Shown: positions 8,759 through 16,561, counted from the stretch's first letter. The stretch is DNA of 32,457 nucleotides from an uncultured Planctomycetota bacterium (GCA_903928115.1 CAIYPP010000121.1:1-32457), one strand, 5' to 3'. Notes: generated from the sequence alone by a model not told the origin. Numbers and translations are program-made.

Positions 8759-10402
8759 CTACTTGCTCGCCTCGCTCGGGGCCTCGCTCGGGCGCGGCGG
8801 CGCGTAGAGCGTCATGTCCAAGGTGAACTTCTCACCCGACGGACTCGGCTGATACACGATCTCCGCCGCGGGGAACCGCGCGCGCAGCTTGTTCACGTAC
8901 GCGTCGAGCAGGGCCGCGATCGACTCGGTGCCCTCGCGCGCTCGCCCCGCAATCTTCACGATCGGCTTCTCGCCGCCGCGCGCGACGCGCAGCGCGTCGT
9001 TCACGCGAAACTCCGAAGAGAGGCCTTCCACCCAAAAGCCGTCGGGCAGGTCCGCCTCGAGCTGCTCGAGCACGCGCGCGAGCTGCTCGCCGGAGCCTGC
9101 GAGCGCGTGGAGCTGCGTCGCAGCCGTCGCGAGCTCCGCGTTCTCCGCGGTCATCTCGCGCGTGCGGCGATCCGCCTCCTTCGCGCGGCGCAGCTTGCCC
9201 TCGAGCCCCGCGACCTCCGAGCGCAGCTTGGAGAGCTCGCCCGACTCGCCCATCGCCTGCAGGCCGAGGAATCCCGCGGCCAGCACCGCCGCCGCGATCG
9301 CCCACACGGTGCCACCGGCGAACTCGCGGCGCTTGCGGACCTTATCGGGCACGATCTCGATCGAGTACGCGTTGGCGTCCGACGCCATCGTCGCCAGCCC
9401 GAGCGCGACGACCGCCTCGAGCTTGTACTCCTCGAGCTTCGCCGCGTCTTCCGCGGGAAGCGCGCTCGTGTCGGCGGTGCGGAACGGATCGAACAGCTCG
9501 ACAGGCACGCCGAGCCCCGCCGACAGATAGCGCGGCAAGCCCGCGAGCGCGGCGCCGCCGCCGCACAAGAGCACCTTGTCGACGCGCAGGTTCGAGACCT
9601 TCACCTGGCTCTTGCAGAACATCACCGTCGACTGGAGCAGCGAGAGCAGCTGCCCGCCCGCCGCCGACGCGGCGCGGCTCGCCTTCTCTTGGTTCGGGTC
9701 GCGGTAGCGCGCGCCCGGCTCGAGCGTCGCGAGCTCGAGCTTGAGTGCCTCGGCCTTCTCCGGCGAAACTCCGAAACGCTCGGCGATCGCGGCGTCGAAC
9801 AGCTTCGAGCCGCCCGTGAGGTTGCGTGCGAACAGGAGGTCCGGTCCGCGCACGAGGATCACGTCGAGGTTGTCGTGCCCGATGTTGGCGAGCAGCACGG
9901 TCTCGTCTTCGATGACGCCGAAGTGCGTCCACGCGTTGTAGAGCGCAAGCGCGCACGGGCTGAACGCATCGAGCGAACCGCCAGCCGCCGCGAGGCCCGC
10001 CCCGTGCTCCGCGAGCAGGCTCTCGCGCGCGAGCGCGAGCAGCACGACGTCTTCGTCCTCGATCTCCGGAAGCGCGGGCAACAAGTTGAAGTCGCTCGCG
10101 ACGGTCGCACCCGACGTGTCGCCGACCTCCTCGACCTCGAAGCGCATCAGCTTGCGCAGCTGCCAATCCGGGACGCGCGGCACGCGCGTGTAGCGGATGT
10201 TGACGTCGCGCCCGGTGAGTCCGACGCGACACTCGCCGAGCTTGAACGGCGCGTCGCCCGCGCCCCACGCGTCCTCGACCGCGGCCTCGCTGTGCGAGAC
10301 CACGCCGAAGCGCGAGAGCACGAATGTGTTGCCCTTGTACTGGCCGCGGACGAACTTGTTCGTGCGCGAGCCGATGTCGACGCCGGTGATGGTGCGGCCC
10401 AT
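8759..10402 (-). CDS. PilM-PilN fusion (GspL-like) pilus/secretion platform protein
   Basis: 547 residues. Residues 1 to about 350 form an actin-like ATPase domain of the PilM family: GVDIGSRTNKFVRG is the phosphate-1 loop, LANIGHDNLDVILVRG the phosphate-2 loop, and LLCGGGAALAGLPRYL the adenosine loop. SIEIVPDKVRKRREF then resembles the PilN start (NLLP-like motif and basic patch). One transmembrane helix lies at about 363-381, followed by a coiled coil and a periplasmic ferredoxin-like part to 547. PilM and PilN are separate proteins in most type IV pilus systems; the fused order matches GspL of type II secretion. The start is an ATG with GAGGAG nine bases upstream, directly abutting the stop of the FHA gene. 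It should connect an assembly ATPase in the cytoplasm to PilO in the membrane. Confidence 0.87.
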   Translation of the reverse strand: MGRTITGVDIGSRTNKFVRGQYKGNTFVLSRFGVVSHSEAAVEDAWGAGDAPFKLGECRVGLTGRDVNIRYTRVPRVPDWQLRKLMRFEVEEVGDTSGATVASDFNLLPALPEIEDEDVVLLALARESLLAEHGAGLAAAGGSLDAFSPCALALYNAWTHFGVIEDETVLLANIGHDNLDVILVRGPDLLFARNLTGGSKLFDAAIAERFGVSPEKAEALKLELATLEPGARYRDPNQEKASRAASAAGGQLLSLLQSTVMFCKSQVKVSNLRVDKVLLCGGGAALAGLPRYLSAGLGVPVELFDPFRTADTSALPAEDAAKLEEYKLEAVVALGLATMASDANAYSIEIVPDKVRKRREFAGGTVWAIAAAVLAAGFLGLQAMGESGELSKLRSEVAGLEGKLRRAKEADRRTREMTAENAELATAATQLHALAGSGEQLARVLEQLEADLPDGFWVEGLSSEFRVNDALRVARGGEKPIVKIAGRAREGTESIAALLDAYVNKLRARFPAAEIVYQPSPSGEKFTLDMTLYAPPRPSEAPSEASK

Positions 10403-12484
10403 CTACTGCTTCTCCTCGCGCGGCGCCGTCGCACCGGCCATACCTTGCAGATAGTCGCGCACACGAGCCGCGAGCTTGGGGCTCGCGCTGGCGTCGAGCG
10501 CGCCTGCGATTCCTTCGAGCCGTCGCCGCTCCGCGCGCGCGAGCTCGGCCTCGAGCGCCGCGAAGTCGCGGTCGATTTCAACCGACACAAGGCGCGCGTA
10601 GTTCTCGACCTCGCTGCCCTTGTAGCGCGTCGCCGTGGCGAGCGCGTCGCGGCGGCACTGGCGGTACAGGTCCGGCAAGCGGAAGAACCGCGCCCGCTCG
10701 ACCTCGCCGCGCAGCCTGCGCAGCTCGGTGAGGCCCGCCTCGGCGATGCGCGTGCGCGCGGCGTCGGCCTCTTCGAGCGCCTTCGCGTCGAAGGGCACCT
10801 CGTCGCGCAGCTTCAGCCACGTCGCGGCGGCGAGCCCGAGCTCGCCCGCCTTCTCGGCGTCGCGCGCGGCGCGCAGGAGCTTCTGCGCCTCGTCCCGCTC
10901 TGCGAGGAACGACGTCTGCAGGCGCAGCTTCGAGACGGCCCCGAGCTCGAGCTCGAGGCGCATTCCACCGGAGTCGGTGCGACCGCGCAGCGTGAGCGGC
11001 GCGTCGAACGCGAGCCGAATCTGGTTTCGGTCGCTGCCCGCGATGACGCTCGAAACGCCCTCGAGCGTGAACTCCGTCGCGTGCGTGCGGTAGCCGCCGC
11101 TGCCCGTCGTCGCGAGACCGCCCTTGAAGAGCGGCTCATCGATGCGCAGCGAGAGCGTGCGCCGCCCCTCGCCCGCGAGCGCGAGCGTAAAGCCCGCGTC
11201 GTCCTTGGAGGCCGAAATCGAGCCGCGCGCGCCGAGGCCACCCGAGTCCGAGCGCACGTGAAAGTCGCTGAACAGCGTGCGGTCGATCTTGAAGAGCGCC
11301 GCCGCGCCCGCGCCATGCTGGACGACTTGGAACTCGTCGATGGCGCTCACCTGCGCGTCTCCGCCGGCGACGAGCGAGATGTCGTCGAACGCGACGGATC
11401 CGCCGCTCGCAGCGCTCGCGTCGGCGAGCACGACCGCGCGCACGGCATCGAAGGACGCCGGAACCGTGGCGACGAACTCGAAGCTCTCGAACTCGCCGCT
11501 CGCAGCCAGTGCGGGTCCGAGCGCGAGCGTCGTCGCCGACGCGCCGGAGGTGCACACGAGTTCCAGCCCGACGCGCGCGCGAGCCGCGTCTCGCACCCGC
11601 GCCATGCCGCGCAGCGTGAGCACGCGCAGACCGCTGCCCTTCACGGCCGCGGAGCGCGAGAGGGCCCACGTGTCGCCCTCGACGAACGCCGAGAGCCCGC
11701 TCGCGCCGCTGAAGCGCGCGCCGCGCTCGACGCCGAAGGCCTCGGGCCCCGCGACATCGGCCTCCCACTCCGCGCCCTCGCCCTCAAACGAATAGCCCTG
11801 CTCGAGGAGGTTACCGGCGACGGGCTCGACGGCGCGCGCAGAGCGCACCTCGTCGTCACCCTTGGGCTGGAGGAAAAACCACGCCGCGCCTCCTGCCAGC
11901 GCCGCGGCCGCAAGCAGCGCGGCGCCGAGCATCGAGCGCTTGCCCGAGCGGGCGACCTTGTCGGCACTGATCGTCCGCACCGCATCCGCCGTGGACGCAG
12001 GCTGCGCCAGAGTCGGCGCCGCGACGGGCGCTTCGATCGGCTCGGGGCGCGGGACCTCGCGCGCAGGCGCGGAGCTCGCTCGCGAAGCGGGCACGGCGGC
12101 CGGAGTCGGCTTCGCCGGCTCGTCGTACTCGAGCTCGAGCTCGTCGCCGCCGCCGAGCTCACCCGCCGGAGCCGCCGAACCTGCGCGGTCGGTTTCGAGC
12201 AACGTCACCTTGACACTGCCGAGCACGACCACGTCGCCGTGGACGAGCTTGCGTGACTCGATGCGCTCGCCGTCGATCTTGGTGCCGTTGGTCGAGCCGA
12301 GGTCGCGGACGACCACCCCGTCGGACTCGACCACGAACTCGGCGTGGCGGCCGGACACGGAGGCGTCGGAGAGCTGCGCGCTGTTGCCGGGGCGGCGACC
12401 GACGGTGAAGACGCTGCCGCTGATCGGGATCGTCTCGCCCTGCCGCTCACCGTTCTCGAAGCGCAGGGAGTAGCGAGCTTGCAT
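10403..12484 (-). CDS. FHA-domain membrane protein with periplasmic carbohydrate-binding-like region
   Basis: 693 residues, first gene of the pseudopilus operon. Residues 1-97 are a forkhead-associated domain with its phosphothreonine-binding signature (FTVGRRPGNSAQLSD, SGRHAEF, DLGSTNGTKIDG). A low-complexity Pro/Ala linker leads to one transmembrane helix at about 184-205. Outside the membrane, about 220-370 looks like a jelly-roll module of the carbohydrate-binding type (YSFEGEGAEWEAD, FSGASGLSAFVEGDTWALSR, SVAFDDISLVAGG). A second beta-rich region of about 200 residues follows, then a helical, partly coiled C-terminus (about 555-690). The FHA end would face the cytoplasm and could bind a phosphorylated partner such as the PilM domain encoded next; that is inference. 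FHA proteins are known accessory parts of several secretion systems. The start is the first ATG before the MQARYSLRFENG strand. Confidence 0.85.
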   Translation of the reverse strand: MQARYSLRFENGERQGETIPISGSVFTVGRRPGNSAQLSDASVSGRHAEFVVESDGVVVRDLGSTNGTKIDGERIESRKLVHGDVVVLGSVKVTLLETDRAGSAAPAGELGGGDELELEYDEPAKPTPAAVPASRASSAPAREVPRPEPIEAPVAAPTLAQPASTADAVRTISADKVARSGKRSMLGAALLAAAALAGGAAWFFLQPKGDDEVRSARAVEPVAGNLLEQGYSFEGEGAEWEADVAGPEAFGVERGARFSGASGLSAFVEGDTWALSRSAAVKGSGLRVLTLRGMARVRDAARARVGLELVCTSGASATTLALGPALAASGEFESFEFVATVPASFDAVRAVVLADASAASGGSVAFDDISLVAGGDAQVSAIDEFQVVQHGAGAAALFKIDRTLFSDFHVRSDSGGLGARGSISASKDDAGFTLALAGEGRRTLSLRIDEPLFKGGLATTGSGGYRTHATEFTLEGVSSVIAGSDRNQIRLAFDAPLTLRGRTDSGGMRLELELGAVSKLRLQTSFLAERDEAQKLLRAARDAEKAGELGLAAATWLKLRDEVPFDAKALEEADAARTRIAEAGLTELRRLRGEVERARFFRLPDLYRQCRRDALATATRYKGSEVENYARLVSVEIDRDFAALEAELARAERRRLEGIAGALDASASPKLAARVRDYLQGMAGATAPREEKQ

Positions 12485-12814
12485 GGGGCGCGGTTCCTCG
12501 AACGTTGGGGCGATGCTGCGGGTCGGCGCTCGCAGACCGGAAGGGGCTCCGGACGCGAGTTCTCGTGAGGGATGCCCCCACGGGGTCGTCGAGGAACCCG
12601 CAGGGGGGCCTGCGGTCTCGGTCGATCCCCCGGAGAGGGCGCGCGGACGGCCTCCCGAGGGCCAGCGACGCCCTGCCTACCGTCTCCGGCTGGGGGGGTA
12701 ACTTGCCCTGCGTGCGACTTCGCTCTGCGCGGGGCGAAGGATAGCGGGCGAAAGCGATCCAGTGAAGGCGCGCGGCTTGCCCGCCGCCGACTCGGACTCG
12801 ACAATCGCCGGGCC
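12485..12814. other. 330-base divergent intergenic region
   Basis: This region separates the FHA-led minus-strand operon from rsmE on the plus strand and should hold both promoters. No convincing gene is visible in either strand; open frames here have no family features or ribosome site. It contains a perfect 7-bp stem (CCGCAGG/CCTGCGG, 12598-12615) with a GGGG loop and no T-tract, of unknown role, and the likely rsmE promoter at its right end. No clear promoter for the FHA operon could be picked out. Confidence 0.6.
12777..12805 (+). promoter_or_regulatory. Probable sigma-70 promoter of rsmE, leaderless type
   Basis: TTGCCC at 12777-12782, a 17-base spacer, and GACAAT at 12800-12805. The ATG lies nine bases after the -10 hexamer, so transcription would start at or next to the start codon. 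There is no Shine-Dalgarno sequence before this ATG. Confidence 0.45.
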
Positions 12815-13597
12815 ATGGCACGCGATCGCGACGGCAGCGGCGAGCGCTGGTTCTTCCTCGACTCCGCGGCTCCCGCCGGGGCGCCGCGACTGCACCCCGA
12901 CGAGGAGCGGCACGCGCTCAAGGCGCTCCGACTGGCGCCGGGCGACGAGGTCATCGGGCTCGACGGCGAAGGCTCGGCCTTCGTGCTGGCCTTGGTCGAC
13001 GTGCGCCGCGGGGAGGCGCTGTGGCGGCTCGTCGGCGAGTACCGGAGCGAGCCCGCCCCCGGCACGGAAGGCGCGTCGCTGCCTTGGCTCGAGGTCGCCG
13101 TGGCGCCTCCCAAGGGCGCCCGCGCCGACGAGCTCGTCGAGGGACTCGTCCAGCTCGGCGTCGCCTCGATCGTGCTGATCGGAGCCGAGCGTACCCAGGG
13201 CTATGCACGCGATGGCGTCGCCGAGCGCTTGGAGCGCTGGCACCGACTGGCCCGCGAACAGTGCAAGCAATGCCGTCGGCTGTGGCTCCCGGAGCTCGCG
13301 GGTCCGGTCGACCTCGCGACGCACCTGCGCGAGCGACCCGCGGCGGCAGAGTTCTGGCTGGACCCGCGCGCGAACGAGCCCCTCGCCGCGCTCTTCGCCG
13401 CCGCGCCCCGCGGCACCCGCGAACGCCCGCTGCGCCTTTGGATCGGCCCCGAGGGCGGCTGGAGCCGTGAAGAAGAGCAGCTCTTCGTCGCGTCCGGCGT
13501 GCGCGGGGCGGCGCTCGTTCCCCACATCCTGCGGGTCGAGACCGCAGCCGAGGCGGCGGCGGCGATCGCCTTGCACGCCATGTGGAAGCTCGGCTGA
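12815..13597 (+). CDS. rsmE: 16S rRNA (uracil1498-N3)-methyltransferase RsmE
   Basis: 260 residues, close to the usual 240-250. RsmE methylates N3 of U1498 in 16S rRNA using S-adenosylmethionine, on the assembled 30S subunit. The SPOUT-class signatures are visible: LWIGPEGGWSREEE (the GPEGG motif), ILRVETAAEAAAAIALHAMW (the conserved RVETA), VAPPKGARADELVEGLVQLG, and the EQCKQCRRLWLPEL segment corresponding to the family's EQ-x-x-R-x-x-x-P region. The N-terminal part has the PUA-like domain (HPDEERHALKALRLAPGDEVIGLDGEG). The ATG at 12815 was chosen because the PUA domain follows directly and the promoter hexamer sits nine bases upstream; the frame is open further upstream without family sequence. 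It converges with the radC-like gene. Confidence 0.93.
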   Translation: MARDRDGSGERWFFLDSAAPAGAPRLHPDEERHALKALRLAPGDEVIGLDGEGSAFVLALVDVRRGEALWRLVGEYRSEPAPGTEGASLPWLEVAVAPPKGARADELVEGLVQLGVASIVLIGAERTQGYARDGVAERLERWHRLAREQCKQCRRLWLPELAGPVDLATHLRERPAAAEFWLDPRANEPLAALFAAAPRGTRERPLRLWIGPEGGWSREEEQLFVASGVRGAALVPHILRVETAAEAAAAIALHAMWKLG

Positions 13598-13622
13598 CGC
13601 GCCAACGGCGGCGCGGCGCCGA

Positions 13623-14312
13623 TCACAGCGCGAGCCTCTGGCGCAGCGAGACCCAGCGGCCGTCCCCGAGCACCACGTGGTCGAGGAGCGGGATCCCGAG
13701 CAACTTTCCGGCCTGATCGAGGCGCTGCGTGACCGCGAGGTCCTCTTGGCTGGGCTCGGGATCGCCGCTCGGATGGTTGTGGACGCACAGCACCGCGGCG
13801 GCCGCCGCTCGAATCGCCGGCCGAAAGACCTCGCGCGGGTGGACGATCGAGGTCGAGAGGCTCCCGATCGAGACGAGAGAGCGCCCCTTCAAGCGGTGCT
13901 TGCCGTCGAGCAACAGCACGAGGAACTGCTCGCGCTCCTCTCCGCGCAGCTCGTCTCCGAGCAGAGCGAGCACATCGGCGGGTCCACGGACCATCGGCCG
14001 TTCCAGCGAGCGCGCCCGCGCGACGCGACGGCCGAGCTCGAAGGCCGCGGCGAGCCGCCAAGCGTGGGATGTTCGCACCCCGAGGTCCTCGGCGACCTCG
14101 CCGGGGGATGCACGGCAGAGGCTCGGGAGTCGCGCGTCGGCGTCGACCGCATCTGCAGGCTCCACGCCGAGCAGCCCCATGAGCTCGCCGATCCCGAGCG
14201 ACTCCGCGCCGAGGATGCGCGCCTTCCTCCGCGCCGCCCTCGCGCGGACCACGCGCGGCGAGCGGCCCACCGCTGCAGGGGCATCGGACCGAATCGCGAG
14301 CTCGCTCGGCAT
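13623..14312 (-). CDS. radC: RadC-family JAB/MPN-domain protein
   Basis: 229 residues from the ATG at 14312, matching the usual 220-230. The N-terminal helix-hairpin-helix-like part (ARILGAESLGIGELMGLLGVEP) is followed by the JAB1/MPN metalloprotease-like domain with its metal motif, HNHPSGDPEPSQED, and a conserved LDHVVLGDGRWVSLR near the C-terminus. The Glu of EQFLVLLLD is at the position of the JAMM glutamate. RadC was once linked to DNA repair, but its biochemical function remains unclear. GAGGG lies five bases upstream of the chosen ATG. An in-frame GTG at 14390 would add 26 residues without homology to the family and with a weaker ribosome site. The gene is convergent with rsmE, 25 bases away. 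Confidence 0.9.
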   Translation of the reverse strand: MPSELAIRSDAPAAVGRSPRVVRARAARRKARILGAESLGIGELMGLLGVEPADAVDADARLPSLCRASPGEVAEDLGVRTSHAWRLAAAFELGRRVARARSLERPMVRGPADVLALLGDELRGEEREQFLVLLLDGKHRLKGRSLVSIGSLSTSIVHPREVFRPAIRAAAAAVLCVHNHPSGDPEPSQEDLAVTQRLDQAGKLLGIPLLDHVVLGDGRWVSLRQRLAL

Positions 14313-14421
14313 GCCGCCCTCGTCGCTCGGCGGCTCCCAAGGTCGCGCGGAATCCTGAGAAATCGCGGGCGCGCACGCCCGCATCGGCACCCGGCTTCAT
14401 CCGCGGCCCTGAGGCGCACGT

Positions 14422-14973
14422 ATGAGAAGGGGCATGAGTCTCTCGAGCGACACCTCCGCAGCCCACGCGAAGACCTCCGGCCCTTCCGAGCTCCCCGCAC
14501 CAAAGCCGGCGGGACTCTCGGCGCTCTCTGGGTGCATCCTGCTCTCCATGGCCGGAGCAAGCGCAGGCATCTTTTGGAGGGTGGATGAGTGGTATTTCGG
14601 GCTCAATCGACCATCCTTCGCGCCCCCGAACTGGCTCTTCGGACCGGTCTGGACCCTGCTCTACGTCCTGATCGGAGTCAGCCTGTGGCGGGCCATCCGC
14701 TCCGGAGGCCTGCGACGCGACCCGGGGGCCGTAGGCCTTTTTGCGGCCCATTGGGTTCTCAACTTCCTATGGAGCTACCTTTTCTTCGGGCTCCACCGTC
14801 CGGACTGGGCGCTGGCGGAGATCGCGCTGCTCGTCGCCGTCATCGCGGCCCTCGCGCGCCGCTTCGGCCTCCACGATCGGCTCGCGGGTTGGCTGCTTGT
14901 CCCCTACCTCGCATGGGTGAGCTTCGCCACCGTGCTCAACGCTGGCTTCTGGTGGCTCAACCGAGCGTCGTGA
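14422..14973 (+). CDS. tspO: TspO/MBR-family membrane protein
   Basis: 183 residues with five predicted transmembrane helices. Hallmarks of the family are present: WYFGLNRPSFAPPNWLFGPVWTLLY, including the PPNW-x-FGPVWT motif, NFLWSYLFFGLHRPDWALAEI, and LLVPYLAWVSFATVLNAGFWWLN. TspO proteins bind porphyrins and related ligands and are tied to tetrapyrrole and stress responses; the specific role here is unknown. An N-terminal extension of about 33 residues rich in Ser, Pro and Ala comes before the first helix; most bacterial TspO proteins are near 150-160 residues. The ATG at 14422 has GAGG about eight bases upstream; an ATG four codons later is possible. It is divergent from radC. Confidence 0.92.
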   Translation: MRRGMSLSSDTSAAHAKTSGPSELPAPKPAGLSALSGCILLSMAGASAGIFWRVDEWYFGLNRPSFAPPNWLFGPVWTLLYVLIGVSLWRAIRSGGLRRDPGAVGLFAAHWVLNFLWSYLFFGLHRPDWALAEIALLVAVIAALARRFGLHDRLAGWLLVPYLAWVSFATVLNAGFWWLNRAS

Positions 14974-14985
14974 GCCGCCGCTCGC

Positions 14986-15001
14986 TTTCCAAGCTTGGAA
15001 A
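14986..15001. repeat. 16-base perfect palindrome in an AT-rich patch
   Basis: TTTCCAAGCTTGGAAA is self-complementary and lies 12 bases after the tspO stop, followed by an AT-rich stretch to about 15020 that stands out in this GC-rich DNA. It could be a regulator-binding site for the small gene downstream or a weak terminator for tspO. The sequence does not decide between these. Confidence 0.5.
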
Positions 15002-15059
15002 AAGTTTTCTCGAAAATCCGAACAAGCTCCCCTCTGGACTCACCGATCGTTCCTTCTAA

Positions 15060-15082
15060 GGGAGGACATTTTCCATCCTCCC
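15060..15082 (+). promoter_or_regulatory. Leader hairpin before the small membrane protein gene
   Basis: GGGAGGA (15060-15066) pairs perfectly with TCCTCCC (15076-15082) around a nine-base loop, ending 23 bases before the ATG at 15106. The left arm is itself a Shine-Dalgarno-like sequence sequestered in the stem, while GGAAGGGG remains free between hairpin and ATG. Function unknown. Confidence 0.3.
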
Positions 15083-15105
15083 GACCTTGGAAGGGGAATT
15101 GAGAC

Positions 15106-15258
15106 ATGCCGATGTGGCTCGCGGTCGGACTGGGTGCGCTGGGGACCCTGTGGTTGGTCGAAGGGGTGGTGATGCTCCTCTCGTACCGCTCCTTGGTCCG
15201 GACTGCGATCCCGCTGACCGAGGAAGAGCGCACGATCTCCAGCGGAGGGGTCCGCTAG
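15106..15258 (+). CDS. Small single-pass membrane protein (50 residues)
   Basis: Translation from the ATG at 15106 gives 50 residues beginning MPMWLAVGLGALGTLWLVEG and ending RTISSGGVR before TAG. Residues about 3-26 form one hydrophobic helix, followed by a short soluble tail with an acidic cluster (LTEEER). A purine-rich GGAAGGGG lies about ten bases before the ATG, and a strong hairpin follows 42 bases after the stop. These flanks, plus a sensible membrane-protein composition, support a real gene, although no family is recognised. It may share a transcript with tspO or have its own promoter in the AT-rich patch upstream. Confidence 0.55.
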   Translation: MPMWLAVGLGALGTLWLVEGVVMLLSYRSLVRTAIPLTEEERTISSGGVR

Positions 15259-15300
15259 GAGTTCACGATCGACGGGGATCCTGAGCCCCGAGGCGATCCG

Positions 15301-15334
15301 CGCACGGCGCTGGGCTCGGGCCCAGCGCCGTGCG
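15301..15334. terminator. Strong bidirectional hairpin terminator
   Basis: A perfect 15-bp GC-rich stem, 15301-15315 pairing with 15320-15334, closed by the four-base loop TCGG. It lies between the end of the small membrane gene and the convergent end of the HELVH peptidase gene. There is no long T-tract on either side, so termination could be imperfect. Confidence 0.65.
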
Positions 15335-15361
15335 TCGTTGGGGGGACCCGTCGCCCGCCCG

Positions 15362-16552
15362 CTAGCGGGCGAGCTCGGCGGCGAAGTCCTCGACCGCGAG
15401 GGCGAGGGGCATCCGCGTCCACGCCTCGAAGCTCGCCTCCACGCTCGTTCCCTCGCGCACTCCGCGGACCATCGCGAGCAAGGCATCGCGTCCCTGTGCG
15501 CGCTCCAAGTGAGCGACGAACAGGAGAGACTGCGCGTAGGCAAAGGGGATCTCTGCCTCGGGCAGGGTGGCGAAGGCGCGCTCGAGTCGGGAGAGGGGCG
15601 CCAGCGCGCGCCCCGCCATGCGCCTGCGCGCCGCGGCGAGGTCGCGCGAAGGATCGCTCGCGAGGAACTGCGCCAACCCTTCGTTGAGCCAGGCCGGGAC
15701 CTTGTCGCCGCCCGATGCCTCGCGGACGAAGGCGTGGACCAGCTCGTGCCGCAAGAGCGCCGTGAGCGAAGGGTCGAGCCCGCGCCCCTCCGCGATCGGG
15801 ACGCGGATCGTGCCGTCGAAGGAACCGCCCGCCCACTCCGAGAGCCCCGTGATGCGCGCGAACTCCTCGCGGCGGTAGAGCACCACCGGGATGCGCCGTG
15901 CGCCGTTCTCGCCAGGCCAAAGTCCGAAGACGAGCGCGAGGTCCGCGCACGCGAGCTCCAGCTCTCCGAGCACGTCCGGCGCCGCGTCGAGCAGGCTCTG
16001 CCGCCAGCCGTCGTAGGAGAGCTCGAAGTGGACCGAGCGGTCGCGCAGGAACTCCTTCTCCGTCTCGAGCTCCGCGCGCCAGCGTTCCAAGAGCTTTGCG
16101 AGCCCTTCGCGCGCAGGAGCGAGCTCGACCGCGCGCGCCAGCCACTCGACACACACCTCGCACGGCCGGATGCGCTCGTGCTCCTCGACCGCGCGGCGCA
16201 CCCACGCCTCGGCTAGGTTGCCTCGGAACACCGGCTCCGTGGGCGCGGCCTCCATGCACTGCGTGAAGAGCTCGATCGCGCGTTCGTACTCGCGCCGCTC
16301 CAGAGCCGCGATGGCCTCGTCGTTCCATACCGCGAGCCGCGAGCCGGGGTTCGCGCTGCGCGGCGCCTCGGGCGCGGGCGCCGCGGCGGGCTCGCTCACG
16401 GGAACCTCGCGCCGCACCGAGACGAGCGGCGGCGCCTCACGCACGGGCTCCGTCGACGGCGCGACCGCGGCGCGCCGCGCGAACCACGCGCCCCCGGCCG
16501 CCGCGCCGACCGCGACAACACCCAAGAGCGCGAGCCACTGCGAGGACTTCAT
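15362..16552 (-). CDS. Membrane-anchored TPR protein with gluzincin (peptidase MA-like) domain
   Basis: 396 residues. Residues about 6-24 are a membrane anchor or uncleaved signal. A Pro/Ala-rich linker leads to TPR-like helices at about 78-150 (AIAALERREYERAIELFTQCMEAAP, VEWLARAVELAP). The catalytic part is a zinc metallopeptidase: HELVH at 269-273, followed by PAWLNEGLAQFL with the third zinc ligand Glu near 291. This HExxH plus NEG-x-A layout is that of the peptidase MA/gluzincin group. The product should face the periplasm, but its substrate is unknown. A cysteine pair (CEVC) lies near 130. The ATG sits nine bases after a TAGTCT hexamer and has no Shine-Dalgarno sequence, suggesting a leaderless transcript. 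Confidence 0.85.
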   Translation of the reverse strand: MKSSQWLALLGVVAVGAAAGGAWFARRAAVAPSTEPVREAPPLVSVRREVPVSEPAAAPAPEAPRSANPGSRLAVWNDEAIAALERREYERAIELFTQCMEAAPTEPVFRGNLAEAWVRRAVEEHERIRPCEVCVEWLARAVELAPAREGLAKLLERWRAELETEKEFLRDRSVHFELSYDGWRQSLLDAAPDVLGELELACADLALVFGLWPGENGARRIPVVLYRREEFARITGLSEWAGGSFDGTIRVPIAEGRGLDPSLTALLRHELVHAFVREASGGDKVPAWLNEGLAQFLASDPSRDLAAARRRMAGRALAPLSRLERAFATLPEAEIPFAYAQSLLFVAHLERAQGRDALLAMVRGVREGTSVEASFEAWTRMPLALAVEDFAAELAR

Positions 16553-16561
16553 GCGGCCTAC

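Noticed and set aside
9107..12256. A 1049-codon open frame on the plus strand opposite the PilM-PilN and FHA genes
   Set aside because: Its translation is Arg/Ala/Glu-rich with no domain, and it mirrors the third-position GC bias of the true genes on the other strand. Such long antisense frames are normal at this GC content.
12598..12615. Hairpin in the rsmE-FHA intergenic region as a riboswitch or terminator
   Set aside because: Only a 7-bp stem with a GGGG loop and no T-tract; no conserved riboswitch core was recognised around it.
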